Shown here one piece after another: positions 34,038-42,873 of a stretch of DNA of 64,000 nt; within the stretch, counting starts at the first letter, position 1, and the number at the start of each line of letters is the position of its first letter. The notes below the pieces were generated by a model. It did no database searches. It saw only the letters and a list, made by a program, of their open reading frames with translations, and was not told where the DNA came from. The translations under genes were made by a program, and so were the position numbers. The stretch covers positions 1 to 64,000 of the forward strand of contig NZ_SADV01000004.1 in assembly GCF_006864135.1 (NCBI RefSeq). The letters run 5' to 3'. The DNA is from Lysinibacillus sphaericus (GTDB lineage: Bacteria; Bacillota; Bacilli; Bacillales_A; Planococcaceae).

Positions 34038-36026
34038 ATGACTTTGAAACAAGGGATTCAACCAGAAGATTTATATCAATTAAAATCAGTGGCAGATCCA
34101 CAAGTATCACCTGACGGAACAGAAGTAGTGTATATAGAAACGCATATTGATGAGAAGAAAAAGGACTACGTATCTAATTTATTTTACATAGACTTGAATG
34201 AAAAAAAGCCTCAACAATGGACATTTGGTGAAGATAAAACGAGTTCGCCTGTATGGTCACCAGATGGCAGTAAAATTGCATTTGTATCAACGAGAAAGGG
34301 TAAGCCACAAATTTTTGTGCTTTCTAAAGCAGGTGGAGAAGCGAAACAAGTTACTCATTGTAAAAACGGTGCGACATCACCTGTTTGGTCTCCGTGTGGT
34401 AAGAATATTGCATTTTCAGTAAAGCTAGGTGAAAATGAAAGCATTTATGATAAGGCTGAAAATGATAAGAAAGATGATAAAGAACTTAAACCACTTGAAA
34501 TAGAAAAAATGAAATATAAATCAGATGCAGCTGGGTTTATTGATATGGAGCAATTTTCTCAAATTGCCATCGTCAATCTTGAATCTGGAGAATTAGAGTT
34601 AGTTACGGAAGGAAAACATAATTTACAACTTTGTGCATGGTCTCCAAACGGGAAATATCTTTCTTACATTGCTGACTTAGCAGAGGATTTAGATTTTTCA
34701 TTCGTGGTTGATATTTACTTATTGGACTTAGAAACAAAACATGGTCGCAAGCTTACGGAAGGAACGGGGGTGTTTTACCAAACTTCATGGTCCCCGAATA
34801 GCCGCTACGTAACTTATGTTGGAAGTGAACGAGAATTTGAAAATGCAACACAAGCAAAGTTATGGATTTATGATTTGGAAAATAACAATACGACATGTGT
34901 AACGAGTGAATTTGATGCGCCGGTCGGTGATTTTGTTGTCGGTGATTTCCTTCAAGGTGTCGTTACTCCGCGTGTACAATGGCTGGAGGATAATAAAAGC
35001 TTTTACTTCCAAGTGACTGATCACGGAAATACAGCGATTTATTTTGGTAATCTTTCTGGAGAATTATATCCGGCGATTCATGATGATCAATACGTATATG
35101 GTTTTTCGCTTGATCAAAAAAATGATAAAGCGGTAATCGCAATTAGCACTACTACAAATCCTGGCGATCTATTTTACGTAAATTTAAATACTGGTGAACA
35201 AGAACAGCTTACGAAAGTTAATGAAGAATTTTTAAAGACGAAAGAATTGTCTGTTCCTGAAGCAGTTGAATATGAAGGGGCAGATGGCTGGAAAGTAAGC
35301 GGCTGGATAATGAAGCCTATTGGCTTTAAAGAAGGGGAGAAATATCCACTTATTCTTGAAATCCATGGTGGACCTCACGCTATGTATGCCAACTCATATT
35401 TTAACGAATTCCAAATCCTTGCTGCACAAGGTTATGCGGTCCTCTATACGAATCCTCGTGGAAGCCATGGATATGGTCAAAAATTTGTTGATGCGGTTCG
35501 TGGTGATTATGGAGGCAATGATTACAATGATCTCATGGCTGCTGTGGATTTTGCATTGGAGCATTATGATTTCATTGATAAAGACCGTCTAGGAGTTACA
35601 GGTGGGAGCTATGGGGGCTTCATGACAAACTGGATTGTCGGACATACAAATCGTTTTAAAGCTGCTGTTACGCAACGTTGTATTTCTAACTGGATTAGCT
35701 TTTACGGCGTAAGTGATATCGGCTATTACTTCAATGACTGGCAAATCCAAGCGGGACTAGACGATATAGAGAAGCTTTGGAATCATTCGCCACTTAAATA
35801 TGTTGACAATGTGGAGACGCCACTGTTAATTTTACACAGCGAAAAAGACTATCGCTGTCCGATTGAACAGGCAGAGCAATTATTTATCGCCTTGAAACAC
35901 CGTAAAAAGGAAACTAAATTTGTGCGCTTCCCAGAATCCAATCACGAACTTTCTAGAAGTGGAAAACCAGCGTTAAGAATCAATAGATTAGAATATATTA
36001 AGGATTGGTTTGTGAAATATCTATAA
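34038..36026 (+). CDS. S9-family serine peptidase (acylaminoacyl-peptidase/YuxL type)
   Basis: A 662-residue cytoplasmic peptidase. The N-terminal two thirds is a beta-propeller with WSPDG/WSPNG-type repeats (TolB/WD40-like). The C-terminal alpha/beta hydrolase domain has HGGPH as oxyanion region, the nucleophile in GGSYGG, the Asp in SEKDYRCP and the His in SNHELSR. It cleaves short peptides from the N-terminus and resembles B. subtilis YuxL. AAAGGGG precedes the ATG. It is monocistronic. Confidence 0.9.
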   Translation: MTLKQGIQPEDLYQLKSVADPQVSPDGTEVVYIETHIDEKKKDYVSNLFYIDLNEKKPQQWTFGEDKTSSPVWSPDGSKIAFVSTRKGKPQIFVLSKAGGEAKQVTHCKNGATSPVWSPCGKNIAFSVKLGENESIYDKAENDKKDDKELKPLEIEKMKYKSDAAGFIDMEQFSQIAIVNLESGELELVTEGKHNLQLCAWSPNGKYLSYIADLAEDLDFSFVVDIYLLDLETKHGRKLTEGTGVFYQTSWSPNSRYVTYVGSEREFENATQAKLWIYDLENNNTTCVTSEFDAPVGDFVVGDFLQGVVTPRVQWLEDNKSFYFQVTDHGNTAIYFGNLSGELYPAIHDDQYVYGFSLDQKNDKAVIAISTTTNPGDLFYVNLNTGEQEQLTKVNEEFLKTKELSVPEAVEYEGADGWKVSGWIMKPIGFKEGEKYPLILEIHGGPHAMYANSYFNEFQILAAQGYAVLYTNPRGSHGYGQKFVDAVRGDYGGNDYNDLMAAVDFALEHYDFIDKDRLGVTGGSYGGFMTNWIVGHTNRFKAAVTQRCISNWISFYGVSDIGYYFNDWQIQAGLDDIEKLWNHSPLKYVDNVETPLLILHSEKDYRCPIEQAEQLFIALKHRKKETKFVRFPESNHELSRSGKPALRINRLEYIKDWFVKYL

Positions 36027-36037
36027 ATGAAATATTG

Positions 36038-36080
36038 GTGGCTTAAGAAGTGAAAATACTTCTTAGGCCACTTTTATTTT
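36038..36080 (+). terminator. S9 peptidase terminator
   Basis: GTGGCTTAAGAAGT pairs with ACTTCTTAGGCCAC with one G-U, followed by TTTTATTTTAT. Confidence 0.75.
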
Positions 36081-36240
36081 ATAGTTACATTGAGAGGGAG
36101 AATGCTTTGTAGTAATCAAGTGTAAAGTGATAATAAAGTTATATAATTTTGCTATAGTAGTCGAATAAGAGTTACACAACTTTCTTGTCACTTAACAATT
36201 AAGAAGAACTACAAGGTCGAAAACACTTTGAGAAACTAGA

Positions 36241-36783
36241 CTATTCATTAATTATTCCATAATGTACCAAATCTTCATATTTACCGTCTTTGATGATATG
36301 ATCCTTTAAAATTCCTTCTTGTTTCATGCCAATTTTGTCCATAACTTTTCCTGAAGCAAGGTTCGTAGAAAAATATCGGGCAAACACTTTATGCAGTTTC
36401 TTTTCTTCAAAAGCAAATTGAACAATCGACTGCGCTGCTTCCGAAGCATAGCCTTTTCCCCAATACTCCTCGCCAATCCAATAGGCTATTTCACCTTGAT
36501 TAAAGCGTTTATTGTTCGATAAGGCAATGGCTCCATATAATTCGCCAGTTTCCTTATCTGTAACTGCAAACTCGTACGAAATATCCTGCGTAAAATTATC
36601 GTAATGACGTTCCATCCATGTTAATGCATCATTTAAACTATATGGATAAGGTAGGTACATGGTACTTTTATAAATATTATAGTTGTTGCAAAGCTTTGTA
36701 ACCGTTTCTGCATCGGCTGTTTGAAATAATCTAAGAACAAGTCTTTCTGTAGAAATCATTAACTTTTCATGAACATATCCCAT
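36241..36783 (-). CDS. GNAT acetyltransferase, RimJ type
   Basis: About 180 residues. The start is placed at the ATG at 36783 (MGYVHEKLMISTERL), which has GGAGAT upstream; the frame is open 13 codons further. Typical RimJ/RimL start ISTERLVLRLFQTADAE, acetyl-CoA loop EYWGKGYASEAA, and C-terminal NLASGKVMDKIGMKQEG. Likely acts on protein N-termini or small amines; the substrate is unknown. Confidence 0.85.
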   Translation of the reverse strand: MGYVHEKLMISTERLVLRLFQTADAETVTKLCNNYNIYKSTMYLPYPYSLNDALTWMERHYDNFTQDISYEFAVTDKETGELYGAIALSNNKRFNQGEIAYWIGEEYWGKGYASEAAQSIVQFAFEEKKLHKVFARYFSTNLASGKVMDKIGMKQEGILKDHIIKDGKYEDLVHYGIINE

Positions 36784-37000
36784 TCTATCATCTCCATTTA
36801 TCAATATTTTGTAAAATGACACTCACTATAGCGTGAGGGTGCTTTCCTGAGGCGAGGTGAGCCGCTATGCGCCAATCAACTCATTTACATGGCATACAAA
36901 TTAAAATATCATCCTAAATTTTAGGAATTAGATGATTCTATTGTATTGTAGACGGAAAATTCTGACAAGGGTGGTCATTATATTCTCTCCCAAATAAAAA

Positions 37001-37030
37001 ACAGAATCACCAGAAAGTGATTCTGTCTAG
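37001..37030 (-). terminator. terminator of the RlmI-like gene
   Basis: ACAGAATCAC pairs with GTGATTCTGT; on the minus strand TTTTTTATTTG follows. Confidence 0.8.
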
Positions 37031-37036
37031 GTTCAT

Positions 37037-38233
37037 TTAGTTAAGTTTTTTAATAAATACAACCTTTAAGTAATTGAATTCTGGATATTCACGTGGAGCA
37101 CGGAAATCCTTTGGTAAGCCAAATTCTTCAACAATTTTATAGGCTGTTTTAGTTTCTTTAAATGCATGGTCAATAAAGCTCTTGAACTTTTTCATCCCAA
37201 AGCTCGCATTGTTCGTTGAAGCAATGATGATACCGTTTTTCTCTGTAATGGCGATTGTATCTACGAGTAATTTAGGATAGTCTTTCGCAGTTGAGAACGT
37301 TCTTTCCTTCGTACGTGCAAAGCTAGGTGGATCTAAAACGACAAGGTCAAATTTTAAATTATGGCGCTGAGCATATTTAAAATAGTTGAAGACATCCATG
37401 ACTTTAATATCCTGTGATTCGTAGTCGATGTTATTGACGCTAAATTGCTCAATTGTTTTAGCTAAACTACGCTTTGCAACATCTACACTAGTTGTTTTTA
37501 TTGCTCCTCCAAGTGCCGCTGCGACAGAAAATGCTCCCGTATAGGAGAACGTATTTAGCATATTTTTACCGTCCGAATAACGATCACGAATGGCAAGTCT
37601 CACTTCTCGTTGATCAAGGAAAATACCTGTCATTGCTCCATCATTTAAATTGACAGCGTATTTCATACTATTTTCCGATACGATAATCGGAAATTCGCCA
37701 GGTGTTCCCATGACGAAATCGTCCTGTTCCATATACTGTCCTTTAGTATCGAAACGTTTTTTCTCATAAATGGCTTTGTAATCTACTGTCTCTGCTAGTG
37801 CTTCATATACCATTTCTTTAAATGAGTAAATGCCTGCGCTATACCAGCTTATCATATAGTAAGAATCGAATAAGTCGATTGTCATACCGCCTATGCCATC
37901 ACCTTCGCCATTAAAGATTCGAAAGGCTGTTGTGTGAGAATCGTTGAAAAATGCTTCTCGATTTTGAATGGCCTTTTTAAATTTTTTCATAAAAAAGGCT
38001 TTGTCTATTTTTTCGTTCGCATCGTTTGTTAGCACCCAACCGATACCTTTGTTTTGTAAGCCATAGTATCCTGTGCCAATAAAACGGTTATGATTATCCG
38101 TAAGTCTTAGAAGTGCACCTTCTTCTTTAGGAAGATGGCGTGCATCAACTGCATCTTTTGAGATGAGAGGATAGCCTTTTTTTAATTGATCTGAAAAGGG
38201 ATTGTTAATTTGTAAAGCAATAGTTTGTGTCAT
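37037..38233 (-). CDS. RlmI-like class I rRNA methyltransferase
   Basis: A 398-residue protein. An N-terminal PUA-like RNA-binding domain (about 1-75) is followed by the RlmI central domain and a Rossmann methyltransferase domain with MLNTFSYTGAFSVAAA as motif I and the catalytic-region motif LDPPSFAR (D/N-PP-x). RlmI makes m5C in 23S rRNA in E. coli; this protein resembles B. subtilis YwbD. AAAGGATGAC lies before the ATG. Target inferred from family only. Confidence 0.85.
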   Translation of the reverse strand: MTQTIALQINNPFSDQLKKGYPLISKDAVDARHLPKEEGALLRLTDNHNRFIGTGYYGLQNKGIGWVLTNDANEKIDKAFFMKKFKKAIQNREAFFNDSHTTAFRIFNGEGDGIGGMTIDLFDSYYMISWYSAGIYSFKEMVYEALAETVDYKAIYEKKRFDTKGQYMEQDDFVMGTPGEFPIIVSENSMKYAVNLNDGAMTGIFLDQREVRLAIRDRYSDGKNMLNTFSYTGAFSVAAALGGAIKTTSVDVAKRSLAKTIEQFSVNNIDYESQDIKVMDVFNYFKYAQRHNLKFDLVVLDPPSFARTKERTFSTAKDYPKLLVDTIAITEKNGIIIASTNNASFGMKKFKSFIDHAFKETKTAYKIVEEFGLPKDFRAPREYPEFNYLKVVFIKKLN

Positions 38234-38295
38234 GTTGTCATCCTTTAAAAAACATTTTGCTCTATTATCGCACTATTTTATGCTGATAGACAAAC

Positions 38296-39213
38296 TTATT
38301 TCACGAAATTAGCAATTTTTTCAGCTGTTTCAATAGTCGCTTCTTCGAAAAAATTCATTTTACTAAAGTAACTATGGATTAAACCAGTCATATTTACATG
38401 CTCAACAGTCACTCCAGCATCCGTAAGCTTTTGTGCGTAAGCAAGACCTTCATCGTAGAGGACGTCTGCCTCTGCAGCTATAATGATCGTTTTCGGTAAA
38501 ACACTTAAGTCGGCAATTTGAAATGGAGAAATAAGTGGATTCATATAGTTTTCTTTATCTGTGTAATGACCTGCAAACCACTGCATGCCTTGTTTGTCTA
38601 AGCCAAAGTGTTCCCCGTAAGCATTGTAAGAAGTCGTTGTAAAATCAACATTGACTACAGGATAAATAAGTGCCTGTGCTTTAATCGCAGGTCCATTTAA
38701 TGTTGCCGCTAAGTAGGCGACCACTGTTGCTAAGTTTCCGCCTGCGCTATCGCCAGCGATTGTAAGATTTGCTCTATCTCCACCGAAATTTCCGATGTTT
38801 TCGTAAACCCATACGAAACTGTCATAAGCATCGTAGAGCGGGGTAGGGAATGGATATTCTGGTGCTAGGCGATAATCAACCGATACAACGATTGCTTGCG
38901 CTTTTTCTGCTAATAGCTGACAGCCTGCATCCGTAGAGTCACAATTTCCAAATACCCAACCGCCTCCATGATAATAAACAATGACAGGAAGTTTTTTATT
39001 TAAAACAGGTCTATAAATACGAACATTAATTTGTGCTCCATCTCGAACTGTTATTTTTCTATTGTCAATTGCCTCAAGCTGTGGGCTATTTGGTGACGTC
39101 CATTTTGGCACTATTCGAACGGCTCTCGCTTCTTGTGGAGTTAGATCATAGTACTGAATAGAAGAATCACTTGCTTTAATATAACGGATCGCTTCATCTC
39201 TTAATTTTGTCAT
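38296..39213 (-). CDS. alpha/beta hydrolase, hormone-sensitive-lipase family esterase
   Basis: About 305 residues. HGGGW at about residue 84 is the oxyanion signature of the HSL family, the nucleophile is in GDSAGG, the Asp is in ADVLYDEG and the His in GLIHSYF. It hydrolyses short acyl esters. The ATG at 39213 is chosen, being 9 nt after AAAAGGA; other ATG/TTG codons sit too close to the binding site. Single gene on the minus strand. Confidence 0.88.
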   Translation of the reverse strand: MTKLRDEAIRYIKASDSSIQYYDLTPQEARAVRIVPKWTSPNSPQLEAIDNRKITVRDGAQINVRIYRPVLNKKLPVIVYYHGGGWVFGNCDSTDAGCQLLAEKAQAIVVSVDYRLAPEYPFPTPLYDAYDSFVWVYENIGNFGGDRANLTIAGDSAGGNLATVVAYLAATLNGPAIKAQALIYPVVNVDFTTTSYNAYGEHFGLDKQGMQWFAGHYTDKENYMNPLISPFQIADLSVLPKTIIIAAEADVLYDEGLAYAQKLTDAGVTVEHVNMTGLIHSYFSKMNFFEEATIETAEKIANFVK

Positions 39214-39385
39214 CTTCATCAATCCTTTTAATTACGTTTGTTAATTGTATTATAAACTATTCTTATAAAATTACTAGGATTTAGAATTGTAAAAGAAAAT
39301 AATTTAATTTCTATGCAGAAATAATCTGATTGTAAAGTAAAATTATGTTTATAATATAATGAACGATAGTATTTGGAGGGACAAT

Positions 39386-39865
39386 ATGATTTCTTTAATT
39401 GTGGCACATGATAATAATTATGTGATTGGCTATGAAAATGGCATGCCGTGGCATTTGCCTGGGGATTTAAAATATTTTAAGGAGAAAACGATGGGGAAGC
39501 CAATGATTATGGGGCGTAAAACATTCGAATCCATCGGTAGACCGCTTCCTGGTCGACGTAATATTGTGATTACTCGCGACGATAGTTACCATGCGGATGG
39601 GATTGAAGTAGTGACAAGCTTAGAGGGTGCCCTCGCCCTTGCTGGGGATGTCCCAGAAATTATGATTATTGGTGGCGAGCAAATTTTCCGCTTATCCATG
39701 GATATCGCAGATCGCTTGTACATTACAAAAATCAATCATTCGTTTAATGGGGATACATACTTCCCGAATTATGAGCAGGATTTTGTACAAGTTTCCTCAG
39801 TGGAGCCAGAAACAGCACCAGAGGGTTATACATTCCAATATCAAATTTTTGAGCGTAAGAACTAA
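39386..39865 (+). CDS. dfrA: dihydrofolate reductase
   Basis: About 159 residues. It reduces dihydrofolate to tetrahydrofolate with NADPH; dihydrofolate is produced by ThyA (17 kb away here, whereas the two genes are adjacent in many Bacilli). Motifs: GYENGMPWHLPGDLKYF (substrate site), MGRKTFESIGRPLPGR (NADPH site), IIGGEQIF. The start at 39386 follows TTTGGAGGG; the frame is open 9 codons upstream. Confidence 0.95.
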   Translation: MISLIVAHDNNYVIGYENGMPWHLPGDLKYFKEKTMGKPMIMGRKTFESIGRPLPGRRNIVITRDDSYHADGIEVVTSLEGALALAGDVPEIMIIGGEQIFRLSMDIADRLYITKINHSFNGDTYFPNYEQDFVQVSSVEPETAPEGYTFQYQIFERKN

Positions 39866-39882
39866 AGAAAATAGGTACTACG

Positions 39883-39915
39883 AAGCACGGTTATGATGAC
39901 CGTGCTTTTTTCGTG
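39883..39915 (+). terminator. dfrA terminator
   Basis: AAGCACGGT pairs with ACCGTGCTT, followed by TTTTT. Confidence 0.8.
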
Positions 39916-39977
39916 ACTAAATAAAGGTTTTTGGAAATATTTGTAGAATAAAATAATTATTAGGATCATCCGCATAA

Positions 39978-40011
39978 CGTGGGGTTGATTTACGTTCCGA
40001 CTGGCGCTTTA
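39978..40011 (+). repeat. GTTGATTTCCG repeat, fragment C
   Basis: GGGGTTGATTTACGTTCCG and ACTGGCGCTTT match one end of the repeats at 11711 and 63210; the rest is missing. Confidence 0.6.
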
Positions 40012-40023
40012 AATTCGATAAAC

Positions 40024-40090
40024 CTATCGTAGTAACCGAAAGAACCGTCGAAGTGACGGAAAGATTCATCGAAACGACAGAAAGACCCAT
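40024..40090. repeat. short 21-bp satellite, related to the 22-kb array
   Basis: Three units of 21 bp ending in CCGAAAGA, GACGGAAAGA and GACAGAAAGA, with the same conserved half as the large array at 21904-22791. In one frame they encode repeats of TER (TERTVEV, TERFIET, TERPIVT) that run straight into a broken hydrolase gene. Confidence 0.65.
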
Positions 40091-40094
40091 CGTA

Positions 40095-40351
40095 ACAAAC
40101 GATGAGCTGCTTCGCTTATGTATCAGATCGCAGGTAAAAGGATATTTAAGACATTATAATTCTATCTATCAATACATATTCCTACCTACATATTTGCAGG
40201 TAGATATGATGCACAATGTCCGGTTGAATTTGGAATTGAAATTGCCGATTTAACGCCAAATGCACAATTAACGATTTTCGAACAGTCTAATCATAATCCG
40301 TTTATTGAGGAAGAAGAAGCTTTTAAAGAGTTTCTACAATTGACCTTATAA
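40095..40351 (+). pseudogene. alpha/beta hydrolase (proline iminopeptidase-like) C-terminal remnant
   Basis: The tail reads IPTYIFAGRYDAQCPVEFG, then IEIADLTPNAQLTIFEQSNHN and PFIEEEEAFKEFLQLTL. The acid residue (GRYD) and catalytic His (SNHNPF) are typical of proline iminopeptidases. Upstream, DELLRLCIRSQVKGYLRHYNS is in another frame. The N-terminal two thirds with the nucleophile are gone, replaced by the small satellite. Confidence 0.7.
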
Positions 40352-40403
40352 TTGGGGCGGTTAATTAATTCTGATATTAGATGTAAACAAAAGGGGAGTA
40401 TCT

Positions 40404-40892
40404 GTGAAAAAAATAACATTATCAAATGGAGACACGGTAGAAGTTGAATGTTTGAGCTGTGCAATAACGAGTGGACTTATTGAACCGGATGGTGGTGTAG
40501 TCATTGAAACTGACTATTTTCATGCTCATCAAGATGTTGCTTATCCGATAAAGGGATTAATCATTTTGGCTTCTAAGCGTCATATTACATGTTTTGATGA
40601 GCTAGACGATGAGGAAAAAATGGATTATATAAACCTTGTATCAAAAATTAGAAAGGCTCAAAGGGATGTTCTAGGGATAGAATTTGTTTATTATTTTTAC
40701 AATGAAGATACGACACATCATTTTCATACATGGATGGTGCCTCGCTATGAATGGATGTATGAATTTGGACGTTCCGTAGAATCGGTTAGACCTGTTTTAC
40801 TTCATGCGAAGAATAAAATGAATAATGAAGAAAATAGTCAGGAAGTGCGGCGTGCAATAAAGGCTTTAACGAGGCAATTACGGACCCAATAA
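40404..40892 (+). CDS. HIT-family hydrolase-like protein
   Basis: A 162-residue protein resembling histidine-triad nucleotide hydrolases. YFHAHQDVAYPIKGLIILASKRH and the triad-like HHFHTW at about residue 113 (pattern H-x-H with flanking aromatic residues) support it. The canonical HxHxH is altered (H-H-F-H-T-W), so activity on ApnA-type substrates is not certain. GTG start after AAAGGGGAG. It is monocistronic with its own terminator. Confidence 0.7.
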   Translation: MKKITLSNGDTVEVECLSCAITSGLIEPDGGVVIETDYFHAHQDVAYPIKGLIILASKRHITCFDELDDEEKMDYINLVSKIRKAQRDVLGIEFVYYFYNEDTTHHFHTWMVPRYEWMYEFGRSVESVRPVLLHAKNKMNNEENSQEVRRAIKALTRQLRTQ

Positions 40893-40894
40893 CA

Positions 40895-40928
40895 AAAAAT
40901 CGCTCCTTTGTATAAGAGAGCGATTTTT
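40895..40928. terminator. bidirectional terminator
   Basis: AAAAATCGCTC pairs with GAGCGATTTTT between convergent genes. Confidence 0.8.
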
Positions 40929-40939
40929 ATTGTCACTAT

Positions 40940-41575
40940 TTATAAGTAAAAATAAACACAAGCATACATCGAGCCACAGCCAGCTAACACAAATAGATGC
41001 CATATCGTATGGTTGTATGGAAGTGAACGCCAGGCGTAAAAAATAGCACCAATCGTATAGAAAAGCCCACCTGCTAACAGTAAAGCAAAACCATTAAAAC
41101 CTAAGAAAAGATAGATAGGCTTTATCGCAAAAATAATGAGCCAGCCCATAGCGATGTAAAAAATTAAAGAAAGCTTTTCAAATCGATTAATAAAAAAGCA
41201 TTTAAAAATAATGCCTAATATGGCAAGTGACCAAATAATACATAATAAAGTAATACCTAGCGTGCCACCAATTGAAATTAAAAGGAAAGGTGTATATGTT
41301 CCTGCAATTAAAATATAAATAGAAGAATGGTCAAGAATGGCAAAAAAATGTTTGTATTTTTCTGGCATACTATGTAGCAGTGTGGACATTAAAAATAAAA
41401 CGATCACAGAGACACCAAAAATAGTAAACGTTGTAATTTGGAGTGCACTACCGGTTTGTACAGCTGCTAAAATAAGAACAACTAGTGCTGGAATACTTGC
41501 GATAAATCCAATGCCATGTGTAATGGCATTCCACAATTCTTCCTTCCATGTTTTATAGTCAAAAGAATCAATCAT
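40940..41575 (-). CDS. hemolysin III-family membrane protein (PAQR superfamily), YplQ-like
   Basis: About 211 residues with seven membrane segments. Conserved PAQR metal-site residues: EELWNAITHGIG with His, STLLHSMPEKY, and the C-terminal NHTIWHLFVLAG with two His. The family is named after a Bacillus cereus haemolysin, but most members have unknown roles in membrane lipid homeostasis. The ATG at 41575 is 9 nt after AAAGGAG; GTG at 41584 is too close. Confidence 0.85.
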   Translation of the reverse strand: MIDSFDYKTWKEELWNAITHGIGFIASIPALVVLILAAVQTGSALQITTFTIFGVSVIVLFLMSTLLHSMPEKYKHFFAILDHSSIYILIAGTYTPFLLISIGGTLGITLLCIIWSLAILGIIFKCFFINRFEKLSLIFYIAMGWLIIFAIKPIYLFLGFNGFALLLAGGLFYTIGAIFYAWRSLPYNHTIWHLFVLAGCGSMYACVYFYL

Positions 41576-41788
41576 ATCGAACACTCCTTTCGTGTATACA
41601 TTTACTATACCCCAATAATTTTCATCCTGGTATTTACATTTGTCATGTTTTCGACATAAAAAGTGTCATATAAATGCCTCTATGCTAGAGGGTCTTTGTT
41701 AGACAAGGATTCAACAAAGCGCTATAGTATCCAAGGTAGCGGTTTCAAAATGGACTGAAATGAATGAAACCTAATGACAAATGTCATG

Positions 41789-41818
41789 TTTACATAATGA
41801 TTCATTAGTCTATATAAT
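41789..41818 (+). promoter_or_regulatory. degV promoter
   Basis: TTTACA (41789-41794) and TATAAT (41813-41818) with an 18-bp spacer. Directly upstream is the palindrome ATGACAAATGTCAT (41773-41786), which could be an operator. Confidence 0.6.
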
Positions 41819-41849
41819 AAATTTTAATGAAGTAAAAGGATGTGTCGAA

Positions 41850-42692
41850 GTGGGACGAATTCATATAGTAACGGACTCAACTTGTGATTTAACAAAAGAA
41901 GAAGTAGCGCAGCACGGTATACATATTGTGCCTTTAACGATTCAAATTGATGATAAAACTTATATAGATGGTATTGATTTAGAGCCACAACCTTTTTTAA
42001 GTTTAATGAAGAATGCTAAAAATTTACCGAAAAGCTCTCAGCCTGCACCGGGAAAATTTAAAGAATTATACGATGAGCTAGGTAAAGATGGAGATCAAAT
42101 TATTTCCATTCATATGACAGGTAGTATGAGCGGAACAGTGGAATCAGCTCGTCAGGCAGCTCAAATGTCAGACTCTAATGTAACTGTAATCGATTCACGT
42201 TTTATTGCCATCGGTTTAGCTATTCAAATACGTGAGGCCATTAAATTGCGTGATGCAGGTGCTACTGTCGAAGAAATTGTTGAGCGTTTAGAGAAAGTGC
42301 GCGAAAATACGTATTTATATGTTATTGTCGACACACTTGAAAATTTAATTAAAGGCGGACGAATTGGGAAAGGTACTGGCTTTATCGGTTCCTTGCTGAA
42401 CATAAAAGTCATTGCAAACTTAGAAGGTGGCGCATACAATCCCGTATCAAAAGTACGTAGCCATAAACAAGTTGTGAACTACTTATTTAAGCAATTCCAA
42501 GCTGATACTGCTGGAAAAACAGTCAAGTCAGTAGGGATTTGTCACGCTGAGGGTCTAGCAACGATGGGTGGACCTTTAAAAGAATTAATCGAGGGATCAG
42601 GTTTTAATGAAGTAGAAATTGCCTTTACTTCACCAATCATTTCAACACATACTGGCCCAGGTGCTATCGGTTTTATTTATTTTGCAGAATAA
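41850..42692 (+). CDS. DegV-family fatty-acid-binding protein
   Basis: About 280 residues. The start is the GTG at 41850 (VGRIHIVTDSTCDL); codons further upstream overlap the promoter. TDSTCDLT with the conserved Ser, MTGSMSGTVESAR and the late GPGAIGFIY are DegV landmarks. DegV (FakB-type) proteins hold a fatty acid for FakA kinase, which phosphorylates it for phospholipid synthesis. Which chain it binds cannot be told. It is monocistronic. Confidence 0.88.
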   Translation: MGRIHIVTDSTCDLTKEEVAQHGIHIVPLTIQIDDKTYIDGIDLEPQPFLSLMKNAKNLPKSSQPAPGKFKELYDELGKDGDQIISIHMTGSMSGTVESARQAAQMSDSNVTVIDSRFIAIGLAIQIREAIKLRDAGATVEEIVERLEKVRENTYLYVIVDTLENLIKGGRIGKGTGFIGSLLNIKVIANLEGGAYNPVSKVRSHKQVVNYLFKQFQADTAGKTVKSVGICHAEGLATMGGPLKELIEGSGFNEVEIAFTSPIISTHTGPGAIGFIYFAE

Positions 42693-42700
42693 TATAAGAG

Positions 42701-42733
42701 AGCTACTACATAAATAATTGTAGTGGCTTTTTA
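42701..42733 (+). terminator. degV terminator
   Basis: AGCTACTACA pairs with TGTAGTGGCT with one G-U, followed by TTTTTATTG. Confidence 0.75.
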
Positions 42734-42873
42734 TTGTTGAAAAGTGCCATGCCTATTTTATATGAAAAACCGTTGTAAACATACATTTTTACTCAATACC
42801 TAGGTATAGTCACTTTTCATTGCAGCATGAACTATTCTATAATAGAAGTAAGCAAATGATGGAAGGTGGTCAA

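Noticed and set aside
40053-40253. 66-codon gene starting MTERFIETTERP
   Set aside because: It is a chance frame made of the satellite units and the wrong frame of a dead hydrolase; no ribosome binding site.
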